Below, piece after piece: positions 12,888 to 34,089 of a stretch of DNA of 64,000 bases (position 1 is its first letter; every line of letters starts with the position of its first letter). Under the pieces are notes generated by a model. That model was not told the DNA's origin and did no database searches. It saw nothing but the letters and a program-made list of their open reading frames with translations. The translations under genes and the position numbers were made by a program. The DNA comes from Hirudinaria manillensis (taxonomy: Eukaryota > Annelida > Clitellata > Hirudinida > Hirudinidae): NCBI GenBank assembly GCA_034509925.1, contig CM067533.1, forward strand, positions 6,055,035 through 6,119,034, written 5' to 3'.

Positions 12888-14740
12888 AGTGTCAAATACC
12901 ATAGTCTTAAATCTGAGGTGGGTCTATGCCTAGGTATGGTACATATCTTTGGAAGGCAGTTTTCAATGATGGCTTTGAACCTTGGATATAACTGGCCAAA
13001 TGTAATTACTGGTTTGAAGCAAAAATTGAGGTGCTTATGACTGATGACTTATTTTATTTCCAACTATTTATTATATGGAAATAGTAATTAATTCATAAAG
13101 GTTTACCTTAACATGAATCAAATGTTCTCTTTATTCTGAAAGTTTTATCAGCATTTTGGTTGTGGTTTGTACCAAAGTCATATAATAATGCCCTCAACTT
13201 GGTTGTTGCAGGCTTTGGTAACTCTCTGTCGCTTGTGTAGTAGATATGGATAGTTATGGTGAGTTTATTTTTTAATTTATGTTTGGGAGTTGAGTTGTTA
13301 GGTGTTCCATAGCTTATTGCCAGTTTTAATTGAAGCTCAGGGAAGTGTTTTTTAAAGAATTTAAAAAAAATTGGATTAGACCCCTTTGCAACTATAAGTT
13401 GGCAGGTGATTTCGTCATTAATGTTTGGTCAATTTTATATGAACAAAAGGTAATCTTGCTGTCAAGCTTTGGGAGGGGTGTTTACCACTACCGGTCCTAG
13501 GTGGCTCTCATAACGGGGTGTGAATCTCATTGGATCTTTTGCTTTTTTTTTATATAATTTTTGAGTTTTAGTTTTGTTTTCAGACAAAAACAGAAACAAA
13601 TTCAGAATTGATGAACGGTTAAGCTTTAGGACGATATGACATCTCGTTTTGTTTAAAAGTTGCGTAATGCGCAAAGTTTGAAAATATAAAGTATCTAAAT
13701 TTTTTAGAGAGTTAATTTGACAAATGAACTAATTGAAGCTATTACTAGGTGTTGAATCAACAAACTATTTTGTTATTGGCGTCTATAGTATCCTCATGGG
13801 GCGTGGCTGAACTACATGATTAACCTTTCGATAACCAGATAAGGATCGGAATAAATAGCCAGCATTCGTATGAAAATGTCGATGAAGACCACGCATCTTT
13901 TTGATACTGCAGTTTATTCTCTATGTTTTTATTTTTTAAACAAACATTACTTGGATGAAATAATTTCACGATTTTCATGGGTTTTCATTGTCATCGTGAA
14001 ATCGTAAAGGAAATGTAATTTAATTCAGATTCATTTAAGAAATGACACTCAGGTGGTCAAGACCCATCGACTTGAATTTCATTTTTGAACAAAATTCAAA
14101 TTAAAACTCTTCAAAATCTTTCTAGAACAGCTTTGATTTCATGTTTTTAGTGTTTTAATCAAATGGCTTCACTCCAATCTTGAATTTGATTGAAAAGGTT
14201 TTAATCTTATCTAAAATTGGAAAACTTTCAATATTTCAAAGTAATCCCATTAATCACAGTTTTTAAAAAGACGAGGAATAAGGAACAAGAAGCAGGAATG
14301 ATTCTGGACGGCTGCCAAAAGCAGTGGTGAGGGTTTTGAATGTTTGATAGATTTGACATTGAACACCGACTGGTGGTCTTTAATTACCCAAACGTTTCAA
14401 ATTAATTTCTCTCTCTTCTTATCCTCGCGTCACAAAATACGCGGATGAGAAAAAAAAAAAGTGTTGCTCGAATGTTCACGTGGACATCGTTACCATGCTT
14501 GTTGTGTCTGATGAAAAATCAATCCGATACTGCAGTCAGTGAGTGATTGCAAAGCTACTGACTCAACCAACCACGTATGATTCATTTCTGCAGCGTCGAT
14601 TAGAAACATCGTCTCGTCATCCTAGCGGACAAACTGCTCGTATGACTCGCAATTTCTAGAAGAGAGTCTATCACTCGGAAATTGGTCGACGTCAGATGAC
14701 CAGCGCCAACATTTGAAACGGTGTACTTCCCGGTGATCCA

Positions 14741-14746
14741 TATAAA
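14741..14746 (+). promoter_or_regulatory. Possible TATA box of the intronless crystallin-domain gene
   Basis: TATAAA in a locally GC-richer region 320 bp upstream of the start codon at 15061. Because the genome is AT-rich, a chance match is quite possible; position and local composition are the only support. Confidence 0.3.
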
Positions 14747-15060
14747 GGACCGAGTCATCATCAGAGTAGAAAGGCCCACGCAGCCTCTAAGGGTAACAGC
14801 TGTCGTTTGCAATTTGCAGTCTCCCTAGCGCCAGCCATGTCTATGCTCTCGTACAACTTGGAGTTAACTGCGGGGAGCATATGTTCGCATTCATTTTTCG
14901 ACTGCTAGCGGTGCAAAAGTGCTTTAAGGTCGTTTAGAGTCTTCTTGATTCTTAAGTAATGTTGTCATCCGCTGTCACGGATGACTATTAGAGACTTCTA
15001 TTCTCAAGCCAATTTATTTACAAACAGACTTTCAACATGGAATAATTTCGAGGCGTTTTC

Positions 15061-16512
15061 ATGAATTCGCGTCAAACGCAGAGAACATTACCAGGACGCG
15101 GCTCGGTTCTGCTGGTCAGTTTTCCAACTCTTTTCGGTCGGAGCTCTTCGCCTCCTCTGATCACCAACTCCAAAACGGCTCCACACGTTACCAGTCAATT
15201 CGTCCGCCTGGGAGATTCTTCCCTTTCCAGGCTGACGTCGCCGCAACAGGGAAAAGCGTCCTCCAAGATACTCCGGGAGAATAATTCCATCCAGAATTCC
15301 GATCCCCAGTGGAGAAGTTTACCTCTAACCGGTAATAAAAAATCCTTCAGCGCTCTCGACTTGAGATCGGCACAACGTATCTCTCACGGCCAGGGCAAGA
15401 ACGTGTGGCCAAAAAAAAGCAGCATTTACTCGAAACTTGCAAACTCCGGTGGCATTGAAAACCTGACAAATGCAAATCAGTATCGAAGCGTTTCAACGTC
15501 TACAAACTTCGCCGGAACTAAAAATACTTACGCCCACGGATCCATTTTGAAGAAGAGCGAGAACAATCCCGAGGACTACGATGCCAGCTACGACCAATTC
15601 GTTTCTTCGATGAAATCAAAACGGAAAGTTTTATTCAAAAACAAAGTCTCTGTCTTTAGATTCGACAGCGACGGAGAAAGCGGCCGCAGTTCCTCCGAGT
15701 GTCCCAAGAATCAAACGACCCAATACCGCCGTCAGAGAAGTATGTCATCGAAAGGTGCCTTCAATGTTCCTAAAAAGTCCCTTCAATCTCCCCCTCTTCC
15801 TCCTCCGTCTTCGTCTCTCTTCACGCCTTTCCAACGTCAGAAGGTGGTCTTTCCAGCAAAGTTGAGACCGAAAAGTTCGATGAGAAACGAGAGCGTGTAC
15901 TTAATACTCGGAGACGAGAGCAACGACAAGGAGCAGTCTTCCAGCAACAACGGCGGGTCGTCTACCTCAAGCGTTCTCAGCAACTACAGCGCTTCCTCGC
16001 AGCCGTCGCGACAGCACGAATACGAATCTGTCCTCTATAAAACACCATCGGGTGCCTTCATAATCAACAATTCTTCCAAAGAACACGACAGCGACAGTCT
16101 TTCAAACTCAGCCGCTTCCTCGAAATCTTCTTCCAAGGAGACGCCGGGACTTGCGAATTCGAAATCGTCGAAGAACAGTGACAACTTCTCATCCAGCGTC
16201 ACCAGCAACACCAACAACAACCCTCTTCAACGTCATCCGAAGAAAGAGGCCACCTTTGGCTACCACGTAATCAGTGACTCTAACAAACTCGTTATCTCCG
16301 TCAAGCTGGGTCTCACCCTCCACCCAAACGACGTTCTCGTCAAAGCCAACAAGAACGGAACCAAATTGCGCATCGTCAACAACCCGGATTCCAGTACCAA
16401 CATCAAGTTAGACGAACAAATCATGCTTCCCATTCAGCTCAATCCCTACAAGCTATCGGCCAAAATCGACCAAACTGGCAATCTCATGATAGAGGCTCCG
16501 ATCTCAAAGTAG
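15061..16512 (+). CDS. Ser-rich protein with C-terminal alpha-crystallin (sHSP) domain, intronless
   Basis: Single 483-codon ORF with an in-frame TAA at 15043, so the start is well fixed. Residues 1 to about 395 are low-complexity: rich in Ser, Asn, Lys and Arg, with a Pro run near residue 245 (PPLPPP) and a Ser-rich belt at about 280-390, likely disordered. Residues 396-483 read as an alpha-crystallin domain: LVISVKLGLTLHPNDVLVKA (beta strands), then LDEQIMLPIQLNPYKLSAKI and GNLMIEAP, the last matching the L-P-x(5)-Y-x-(L/V)-x-A-x-(I/L)-x(3)-G-x-L-x-I-E-A-P signature of small heat-shock proteins. The chain ends ISK right after the domain, so no I-x-I/V oligomerisation tail is seen. The fold call comes from motif recognition; holdase activity is inference. 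The long N-terminal arm is unusual for the family (typically 50-100 residues). Confidence 0.8.
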   Translation: MNSRQTQRTLPGRGSVLLVSFPTLFGRSSSPPLITNSKTAPHVTSQFVRLGDSSLSRLTSPQQGKASSKILRENNSIQNSDPQWRSLPLTGNKKSFSALDLRSAQRISHGQGKNVWPKKSSIYSKLANSGGIENLTNANQYRSVSTSTNFAGTKNTYAHGSILKKSENNPEDYDASYDQFVSSMKSKRKVLFKNKVSVFRFDSDGESGRSSSECPKNQTTQYRRQRSMSSKGAFNVPKKSLQSPPLPPPSSSLFTPFQRQKVVFPAKLRPKSSMRNESVYLILGDESNDKEQSSSNNGGSSTSSVLSNYSASSQPSRQHEYESVLYKTPSGAFIINNSSKEHDSDSLSNSAASSKSSSKETPGLANSKSSKNSDNFSSSVTSNTNNNPLQRHPKKEATFGYHVISDSNKLVISVKLGLTLHPNDVLVKANKNGTKLRIVNNPDSSTNIKLDEQIMLPIQLNPYKLSAKIDQTGNLMIEAPISK

Positions 16513-16946
16513 ACTTTTTTTTTTAGATTTGTCTCTCTTTCATCACACTATTCCACAAACAGTTCGTGGAAGTTGAATGGAACGGCCTGACGATCCGTGC
16601 AAAGGATATGTTTTCCTTCGGCCATGTTTGCCAATGTAGGAGTGAGATTATCACCGAAGACCAATCTCTGAGGAACTGCAATCCGGACAGCTGAGCAAAC
16701 ACGTAATAGGGGATTCAGAGAACTCCGTGCATCCGTGAAATTCCATCACCACCATCATCAGCATCATCATCAGGATTGTTATCACCGTCATCGTCGTTAT
16801 CATCATCATCATCATCGCCATCATCATCGATGTCTTCAGCATATCGTCTTTCTCATTACCATCGCCATGGTCACCGCTGTGTACCTTATTTGTGCGTGTA
16901 TTCGTTCGTGCGTCCCTACGTCTACGTTTGAAAGAAGCAGTTGCAC

Positions 16947-16977
<31 letters not shown>

Positions 16978-19063
16978 AATGATGATGATGAGGGTGATGA
17001 TGAGGGAGATGATGAGGCTGATGATGAGTATGATGATGAAGATTATTATGTCGTGATTGGTGTGCCTTGCGGGATGGTCACGTGCCTGGGAATTCCAGCT
17101 TTCTTCCTTGTTAATGCTTAATTGGTAATAATAATAATAATAATATTAATAATAATAACAATAATAATAATAATAATAATAATTACTTCCGTGTTAATAA
17201 ATTACAGGTGTTTAAACGTCTAGACGTTGCTTACAATCCGGTTCTCTTGGACTAATAAACTGGTTGTCAATTTAAAAAATATAATCCTTGTTTATAAACA
17301 TTTTATGTCCGATGTCACCAATGATTTATTTTTATGACGTTAATGATTTATTTTTATTATTTTATTAATTATTTATTTCATTAATGATTTATTTTCTGCT
17401 CCTGAACCAATCGAGAGCTTCAAGGTCGCTTAGATGTCATTCGTGACATTAAATGACATTTGTTGACATTTGTAACATAAATGTCATTAAATGCTTCAAC
17501 GGACCGCATTTTCAACTCAACAACCACAACGTAACCACTTAGTAATCGAACCGCCATTTTGCTGGTAAAAAAAAGTTGTTGCGGTGCAGACGCAGTGCAT
17601 TCTTGGCGGGAACATTTTATTTTTTCACTGATTTATCTACTTATTTCACTTATTTATCTACTTATTTCAATTAATTAATTATTTATTTGACTTATTTATC
17701 TACTTATTTCACACGTTTATTTTCTTTTAAATGTTCTTAAATCATTTCCATGCTTCAAAGTTTTCAATGACTTCTTTTATGTCGTATAAATGCAAGTAAA
17801 TGTATTAAATTTGCATTCCATGTATTTTGTAAGATTAAAAAAAAAAAAAATAACAAGAATATAATTATTTAATAACAATAATTATTATTTTAAGCTTACG
17901 GATCGAAGGAAATCAGAAAATGACAGGCGATGAAATATACCGTGGATAAAATGATAATAAAACGAATAATTATCATGAATTTAATATATATACGAATAAT
18001 TATGATGAATATGAGAAATATATAAAATATATAAGTGAACAAGCGGAAATAGTTTCAGAAAATAAAAAAAAAAACTATTTCAAAAAATGTTCTTATGAAT
18101 TCATTCCTTACAAATGCTTTCTTAGGAAATGAGAAACCTTACAACTTCCAATGTAACCGAAGGATTTCAAATGAATCTCGTGGAGCAAGCAATAAATTTT
18201 CTGCTTTTCTGTGCTTTCAGGTAATTGTTCAATCACTTCAATCGCTTCAATCACTTCAATCGCTTCAATCACTTCAATCACTTCAATCACTTTTCGTGGA
18301 TGGTCGACGTATTTACAGGAACGAATATCGAAACAAAATTTCACAAAGTTGAGGAAAGATTGAAGGAAAAGATAGGAATTGAAAAAAATAACTTTGTACA
18401 AAAGATCATGTTTATACGATCGAACTAAACAACATTTCGGGATAAATTTCTAAAAAATAGATTAAAAAATGATTTTAAAAAAATACAATTCAATTTCTTA
18501 AAACTAAACTTTTAAATTTCGCCCCCTCAAAAATTTCCACCCAGCGAATTATTTAAGAATTTTCGATTTCCAAATAAATTAATTTTGCAATCATCATCAA
18601 CATCATCATCATCAGCTTCTCAAAATATTCCTGGCGGAATGCACTCATATTTTGTAAACACACCATTACAAATGACCTCCTAAAAGCATCTGGAAATGTC
18701 AGGAAAGAATAAAAAATGGCAGAAGAGAAAAGAAGTCTCTGAAAACCTGGTCAGTGATTTAAAGCCCGAAAACAATGGAATGATGGGCGCTGGAAATTCC
18801 AAACAGCCCGGACGCGGTGCGTTGCACGCGGAGATGACGAAGATGACGATGAATACGAAGATGATGGCGGTAATTCGTTCATCCATCGTGCCACATTGAC
18901 CGATCCCGGGCAGCTGACCGCAGCTTTAAAGGTCCATCTGCTTCGTTTTTCTCTCTCAAAACACTCATCCGAAAGCGTCTCTCGTTCGTCGAAGAACATG
19001 AAACGGGAAGAAACGTTCTGTCATTATTTTGTCGACGATTTAAAGTCAGGATAACTTGGAACG
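16513..19063. other. Intergenic, microsatellite-rich
   Basis: Contains (CAT)n at 16741-16830, (GAT)n at 16948-17040 and (AAT)n at 17128-17182, whose frames give meaningless His- or Asp-rich ORFs. AATAAA motifs at 17196 and 17254 could end the upstream transcript. A 9-bp minisatellite is listed separately. Around 18690-18960 is a GC-richer patch with no convincing exon. Confidence 0.6.
18228..18292. repeat. 9-bp minisatellite (TTCAATCAC/G)n
   Basis: About seven copies of TTCAATCAC or TTCAATCGC alternate in a partly regular AC/GC order, suggesting an 18-bp higher-order unit. Because 9 is a multiple of 3 it stays open in several frames and produces spurious ORFs. Confidence 0.85.
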
Positions 19064-27975
<8,912 letters not shown>

Positions 27976-29906
27976 CAAAATGCAGCATAGAAAATGTTAC
28001 AGTGAGTCTATTTAAAACTAAATCTTTTTATGTTTATTTAACTTATTAAACTTTCAAAAGATAAAAATTATAATAATCATAATCATAATCATATTAAATA
28101 TAATCCGCCGTCGAAATTAAAAACCGAACTATTCCCATGCAACAGTATCAAAAAAATTAAAGTTGCCATAAAGCGACATAAAGGTCTTTATCACTAACAC
28201 AGGTTAGTTTATTTTTAAAACATTTATTTACAAATATTATTTTATTTAAACCGTTTTTAGTGATTAAGAATTGATAATATTTACATTTTATTCTGACATC
28301 ATTTTACAATTCAAGGTCGAATCCATATGCCACGTGACTTTCACTCCGAATCAGTCCCAATACGTCCATCCGATCGTATTCAATCCACGTGCGGGCAGTT
28401 TGAAGTTCATAATACATTTCCTAAGTCCACAATAATCCTTTTGCCTCGGGATTAATCAAAGTTCATTCGGTTCTTTTCCATGGAAATGAATCGGCATAAC
28501 CAAAACAAGGCAAACAATATCTTGGAATTCCCTGAAAAAATTCTTCCGCAATTAAAATCCATCCTTCATCTTCAAAGATTAATTGCAATCTTTAAAAATA
28601 AAAACTTAATATTTTTTTATCTTCTTTTCGTAATTTTTAGTTTATTTCTTGGAAATATTTAATCGAATAAAATGAATTTAATTTCTTATTCGATTTAAAT
28701 TAGATTTTGTCTTCTGTTTAATCCTCCTGCCCCGCGGATTTATTAAATAATATTAAATCGTATTAAAAGAATACAACTTTTTATTTTCCCTGGGAAACGA
28801 AGCCAGTCCTGTTAGTTTCAACTTTTATGTTTTTAAAACATTTTTTTTCAAGCAATGAAATTTTTCTGAAACACTTTTCGTGGATAAAACGTTGGTCATA
28901 AATTTATGTATGACTGAGAAATGCATGAAGGAAGGGGAGCTGTAATTGTAAAAAATAAAATATATATGTATATATATAAAGTAGTTCGTTTTTGCACTTA
29001 TGCATCAGACAATCAGTTAATTTTAATAACGATCTTGCTTCCTACTTATCTCTAACAGTTTTCATATCATGCAATGGAATGCTTAGAATCTGAAGGATAT
29101 TTTTTTAAATATAAAGTGATTACTTGAGTTTGAAGGATGTTTTGCAACCATTTGGATGAATTTGTTCTACGATATTGTGGTTAGATGTGATTTAGTATTG
29201 TTCATCGAATTTTGAGACGTTTTGGAATTTTTATCGCGACATAAAACATTTTATCTGATTTGATAATAAATAAAGCGTCGATTGGCTTTGACTTCTACAA
29301 AAATCGTAAAATATCCTTTATTCTTTTGAAGGGATAAACTGTAAGGACTCCTGACTGATATCCCTCACTGAGTAATATGTATACATTGTTTGTGTTATAT
29401 GTATAAGACAATTCAGTCCAGATCTTAACTGGAAATCTTAGGTAGCCTTTAATAATTTGTACATATTTGAAAACCTGAACTTTGAATCTCCCAAAGTCAA
29501 GGAAATGACACATTAATGTGAAATAAGTGCAAAATAAACGAGACATTTAGAAGGATGTTAACCTACTGACTTGAAGTAAGATTGCTGGACGCCGTTCAAC
29601 GACTGTTTTAAGTTTTATGAAGGATTCTGATAATTTGTGGATTATTTGTCAAAATACAATTTGTCAATAAACAATTGGTTCTATTTATGCACCAAACTTT
29701 ACAATTATGCAATTCAATTATCTAGAAATAATTGATTGAAGTAATTTTGAAACACACTCGACGTTAAAAACGAATTTAAATAACAAATGATCATAGCGGA
29801 GTGAGACTCGTTTCGTACACCTGTGGTCCTGTGTGAAGTTGTTGCAAAACAAAAACGAATTTCAGTAGATTTAGAGTTGTCTTGATCGTCCAGAATATTT
29901 GATGCA
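27976..29906. other. Intergenic, AT-rich
   Basis: No clear gene. A possible exon at 28315-28434 (after ...CAATTCAAG, reading VESICHVTFTPNQSQYVHP and ending in TAA) could be an alternative last exon of the 4.1-type gene, since it joins in phase 0 after 27765. It has an AAG acceptor and no family match. The remainder is AT-rich and holds the D2HGDH promoter near its right end. Confidence 0.5.
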
Positions 29907-29910
29907 ATGA
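29902..29910 (+). promoter_or_regulatory. Minimal upstream ORF overlapping the D2HGDH start
   Basis: ATGCAATGA: an upstream ATG, one Gln codon, then TGA, with the TGA overlapping the main start codon (ATG at 29907) in a different frame. Whether it is in the mRNA and affects translation is unknown. Confidence 0.4.
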
Positions 29911-32137
29911 GAAATATCCTCAATAATGCAAATTATTATCGATTGTTTAGTATGAGGACATTTTCAAAAACCGTACGACCGGCTCTAACTACGGAAAGAT
30001 ACAACATTGAAAGGGGGTCTTATGCCACGCTCACCGAAAATGATATAAGCTTTTTTAAATCTATTTTGAAAGAACCATCGATGGTGTTAGAGCATGAGGA
30101 TGACATTGCCTTCTATAACGTTGACTGGTTGAATATTTTTAGAGGTAAAGTATGAATCAATTCGTTAGTTGGTTAAATTTGTTGCTCAATCATTTTGTTT
30201 TTGCTCTAGGAAGAAGCCAGCTAGTATTGCGACCAAAATCAACAGAACAAGTTTCAAAAATTTTGGAATATTGCAATTCAAAGAAGTTGGCAGTTGTCCC
30301 ACAAGGTGGTAACACTGGATTGGTTGGTGGAAGTGTTCCTGTATTTGATGAAATCGTATTATCCACACAACTGATGAATAAAATAATCAGTTTGGATTCA
30401 CAAAGTGGTAAGTAAAAATGATTAAAATTGAATGAAAAATACTTATTAAAGCAGAGATGTTCAGTTGAAGCAATGTTTTAAATTCAAAGAGTTATTTCCT
30501 TCTATTTGTTTTCAGGGATTCTTGTTTGCCAGTCGGGATGCATTTTGGAAGAAATAAATCAATATCTGAGTGAATTTCAACTCATGATGCCCCTGGATTT
30601 GGGCTCAAAAGGGTCGTGCAACATTGGGGGTAACTTGTCCACCAACGCTGGAGGCATGAGGCTTCTCAGATACGGGTCTCTCCACGGTTCAACTCTCGGC
30701 TTAGAAGCTGTAATGATGATAATGCTTTCTCATTTAGATCATCTCCTCATTTCCCCATTTTCTAAACAATTCATTTAGGTCCTGGCAAATGGAAATGTCA
30801 TCGATTGTTTGTCTACAGTGAGGAAAGACAATATGGGTTATCACATGAAACACATCTTCGTGGGTTCAGAAGGAACGTTGGGCATCATCACCAAGACTTC
30901 AATTCTTTGCACAAAAAAGCTGCATTCAGTAAATCTTGCCTTGCTAGGTAAAATGTCTCCTGTTAAAACTAATTATGGAATAAAACTTATTTGAAAATAA
31001 TGCTCTTATCTTAAACTGTTCACTGTTCACTATCTCTTGATTCTGTTCTTCAGGCTGTCTGAGTTTCAAGGATGTCTTGAAAATTCTCGATTTGGCTCGT
31101 AAGGATTTGAGCGAAATATTGTCTGCGTTCGAATTCTTCGACAAAGATGCACTGGCATGTTCCGAGACTTACCTGAATGCCAGGTGTCCCGTGAAAGATT
31201 CCTCTTTTTACGTCTTGGTCGAGACGTCGGGATCGGATGAAACTCACGATCGGGAAAAGTTGAACAAGTTTTTTGAAAATCTGATGGAATCTGAAATCAT
31301 CTCGGACGGGACTTTGGTTCACGAGGTCTCCAAAATAGAGGTTCGTTTGTTCGTTCGTTCGTTTGTTTGTTGTTTCTTTGTTTGTAATTCCTACTTTATT
31401 TACATATAACAAAACAAAGCACAAAAACCCTGCAGAGTTGCACTCTTTTTTTTTTAAAGAATCTCTGGAAGTTTCGTGAATCCATCGCGTTGGGACTGAT
31501 GATGGACGGACATTGTTACAAATATGATGTTTCACTTCCCCTGTCAAAATATTATGAAGTTGTTGACTACATGAGGTCAAGTCTGTCTGGGAAGACGACC
31601 AGGATTTGTGGTTATGGACACGTAGGGGATGGTAAAGACACAATTTATTATGATGAACTTTAGTAAAATTAAATTATTGGAAATTAATTTGAATTAATTC
31701 ACTCACTCACTCTCATATGTCTTTATTGTCTGCCATTAAATTTATCTTTTGTCAAAAAATATCGACCTAAAAAAGAGTTTTAAAAATATAACCAAGGTAA
31801 AGACCATTTTTGATAACCAGTATGTTTATGATAGCACTACAAGAATAAAAGATAATAAAAAATATTAATCATAATCATAATCTTCCTACCAGGAAATCTT
31901 CACTTCAACGTGACAACTCCAAAGTACGAATCCAAAATCTCAGAAACCATCGAAAACTTCTTGTACGACTTTGTCTTGTCCAACAGAGGCAGCATCAGTG
32001 CAGAGCACGGTGTTGGCATCTTCAAGAGACATCACCTCCACCTCACCAAAACCCAGCAGAGTCTCCAACTGATGAAACAGTTCAAAGCCCTTTTGGACCC
32101 TCAGAACATCCTTAACCCTTACAAAGTTCTGCCCTGA
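29907..32137 (+). CDS. D2HGDH: D-2-hydroxyglutarate dehydrogenase, mitochondrial, complete seven-exon gene
   Basis: FAD-dependent matrix enzyme that oxidises D-2-hydroxyglutarate to 2-oxoglutarate, passing electrons to ETF. Exons: 29907-30144, 30210-30407, 30516-30709, 30779-30947, 31054-31340, 31460-31631, 31893-32137; total 1503 nt, 500 aa, all GT-AG and in phase. The N-terminus ([21 protein letters not shown]) is basic and Asn/Arg-rich like a mitochondrial presequence. The FAD-binding PCMH domain has [18 protein letters not shown] (about 110-127), [20 protein letters not shown] and [10 protein letters not shown]. The C-terminal FAD-oxidase domain has GHVGDGNLH (His416, His423, metal and substrate site) and SAEHGVG (Glu457, His458). 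It ends NPYKVLP, as is usual for the family. An AATAAA near 32572 may serve as polyadenylation signal. Confidence 0.97.
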
Positions 32138-34089
32138 CAAATCAGTTGCAAGTCGGGCTTTCTAAAGATCAAAGTGCACTTCGTTTTTTGTTTGTTTTGA
32201 TTCCGCATCCGATTTAAGTCTTCTGTTTGTTTTTTGTTTTGAATCGTGATTTTTAAAGATTTCATCTGATTTTTCATTTCTCTTGAATTTTTGTTTTTGT
32301 GCTTGTGGCATCCGTGATTTTGTGATTCCACCAAGTCTCTGAGTTGGCAACGAGTTTAATTGTTTTTAATTTATATAAATGATATAAATGAGTTTAAATA
32401 TTTTTAATTCCAATCAATTATCATTTGACGAGAGTTAATTTTTAACGTTAAATATTTTCTCCATTGAATTACGATGCCTTGTCATTTGCCAGGTTTTAAC
32501 ACAATGCTTGAACTATGTCTTGCAAATTGTTTTCCACTTTTTGGTGAATTATGAAACAAATTCGTTCTATTAATAAATTCTAAATATATTTGACATATAA
32601 ATAAATTAATTTTATAAGCATAATCCTTTTTTTGTGTCTTTTCGTTGCTTTAATTCTTAATTTAATTTAAATGAAACAAAAAGTATCCACAAACTGTACT
32701 TGAATTGATTGTGAATCATTAACCAGCAACTGGGATTTTCCAAAATCTGTTGTTTGAGTTTGACTGAGGCAACAAATTGTTTGGAAGCAACATTCCAAAG
32801 CAATTATTGTCAACATCTCAGAAGGTGTTTTGATGATGGAAACTTAAACAGTTTACTTAATCTGTCATACCAGGTTACAGATGATTAATCAACTCCTAAG
32901 AAGTAAAAGTTAAGAATTTTTAAAACCTAGGGGTTTTTAAGGAACTGCCAAATCGAATTTAAGGACGATCTATAATTTGGGTCGCGTGTGTTTGGGATTT
33001 AAAAATTTCGACTTTCGATTGGACCGCTCAAAGCGTTTAATTCAATGGTATTTGTTTATGCTAATAGGATTCGTCGTTATATTTCGGAGATTTGAATGCA
33101 TTCAGTTTCAGTCTGAAATTCGAGAGCAGAGACGAGCCAGTTTGGATTTAAAAGTATTTGTTCATTAATAATTTTTATTGAATATTGAAATCTAAAATGA
33201 AGCAAAGAACTTGAACCTACTTTCCATCATAAGACAGCGCATAATTTCAGGTATTTAACAGGAATATAATAAAATAAATAATTAATTGATAATATAATTA
33301 TTAAATAAAGTTTAGTGAAGAACACAACATCGAATTAAATGATCCTAAATCGAATTTGCGTTTAAATATGCAAGACAAACGAAGAACTAGAAATTCGATT
33401 GCACCATTTATTGTACACTGTACACCGTACAATGTACATTGTACGTTGTCATATTGGTTATTCAAGAAGTCCTATAGACATCCTATTTTACAGTACTGCA
33501 GCAAATGCTATTTTGTATAAATTGAAACCAGAGTCAACAAATATTAAATCTTAAGGCGTGGACGAAAATAACATTTATTTCAATTAAAATGACTTTTAAA
33601 GTTATTTTTTCCAAATTGAATGTTAAATGAACACAGGCGTCTGTGAAACTGATCGTTTATCGAAACGTTTATTTTGCTTAACTGGCTTTTTTTTGTTTTT
33701 TAGAAATTAAATGCTTTAAAATGGCATTTATTTGATCTTTCGAAATGAATTGGAAATACGAAACTGTTCGTAAAAGATTCTACGAAGACCTCAAATTATT
33801 ATTTATATAATAATTTTAAAAAAATATATTAAAATGCGGCAAATTTGGCTGCTGCTAATGACTGGAATCTGCTCCATTTTTGCTGGAATTAGAGCTGTCA
33901 AAAAATCTGAAAGTATTAAAATAGATTTTAATAAAATTAAATCAGGTCAAGCTCCTATTAAGTAATAAATATTTATTGATTACATGATGTTATTATTAAC
34001 TGAGCAATTTACAAAATAAAACTTATAAGTTCTCAGAAAATGTTTCCCTAAATAATTGTACTGAAAGTAAATCTTTGAAACAGACTGAG
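32138..34089. other. Intergenic between convergent genes
   Basis: 3'UTR of D2HGDH followed by AT-rich DNA. A short palindromic patch TGTACACTGTACACCGTACAATGTACATTGTACG occurs at about 33413-33447 as alternating TGTAC half-sites. No exon with support was found. Confidence 0.55.
33413..33447. repeat. Cluster of palindromic TGTAC/GTACA half-sites
   Basis: Five near-copies of TGTAC(A/G) in direct and inverted order within 35 bp, able to form short hairpins. No function is claimed. Confidence 0.6.

Larger units (their letters stand above)
12839..15060. other. Intergenic spacer
   Basis: No supported exon. Small open frames (for example 12900-13040 and 13462-13674) lack splice context and family resemblance. 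A GC-richer block at about 14580-14900 lies directly upstream of the intronless gene and probably holds its promoter and 5'UTR. Confidence 0.55.

Noticed and set aside
16735-17121. 128-codon His-rich then Asp-rich frame
   Set aside because: Made of (CAT)n and (GAT)n arrays joined by a short unique segment; no conserved domain.
28315-28434. Possible alternative last exon VESICHVTFTPNQSQYVHP for the 4.1-type gene
   Set aside because: Weak AAG acceptor and no resemblance to the 4.1 C-terminal domain; kept only as a note.
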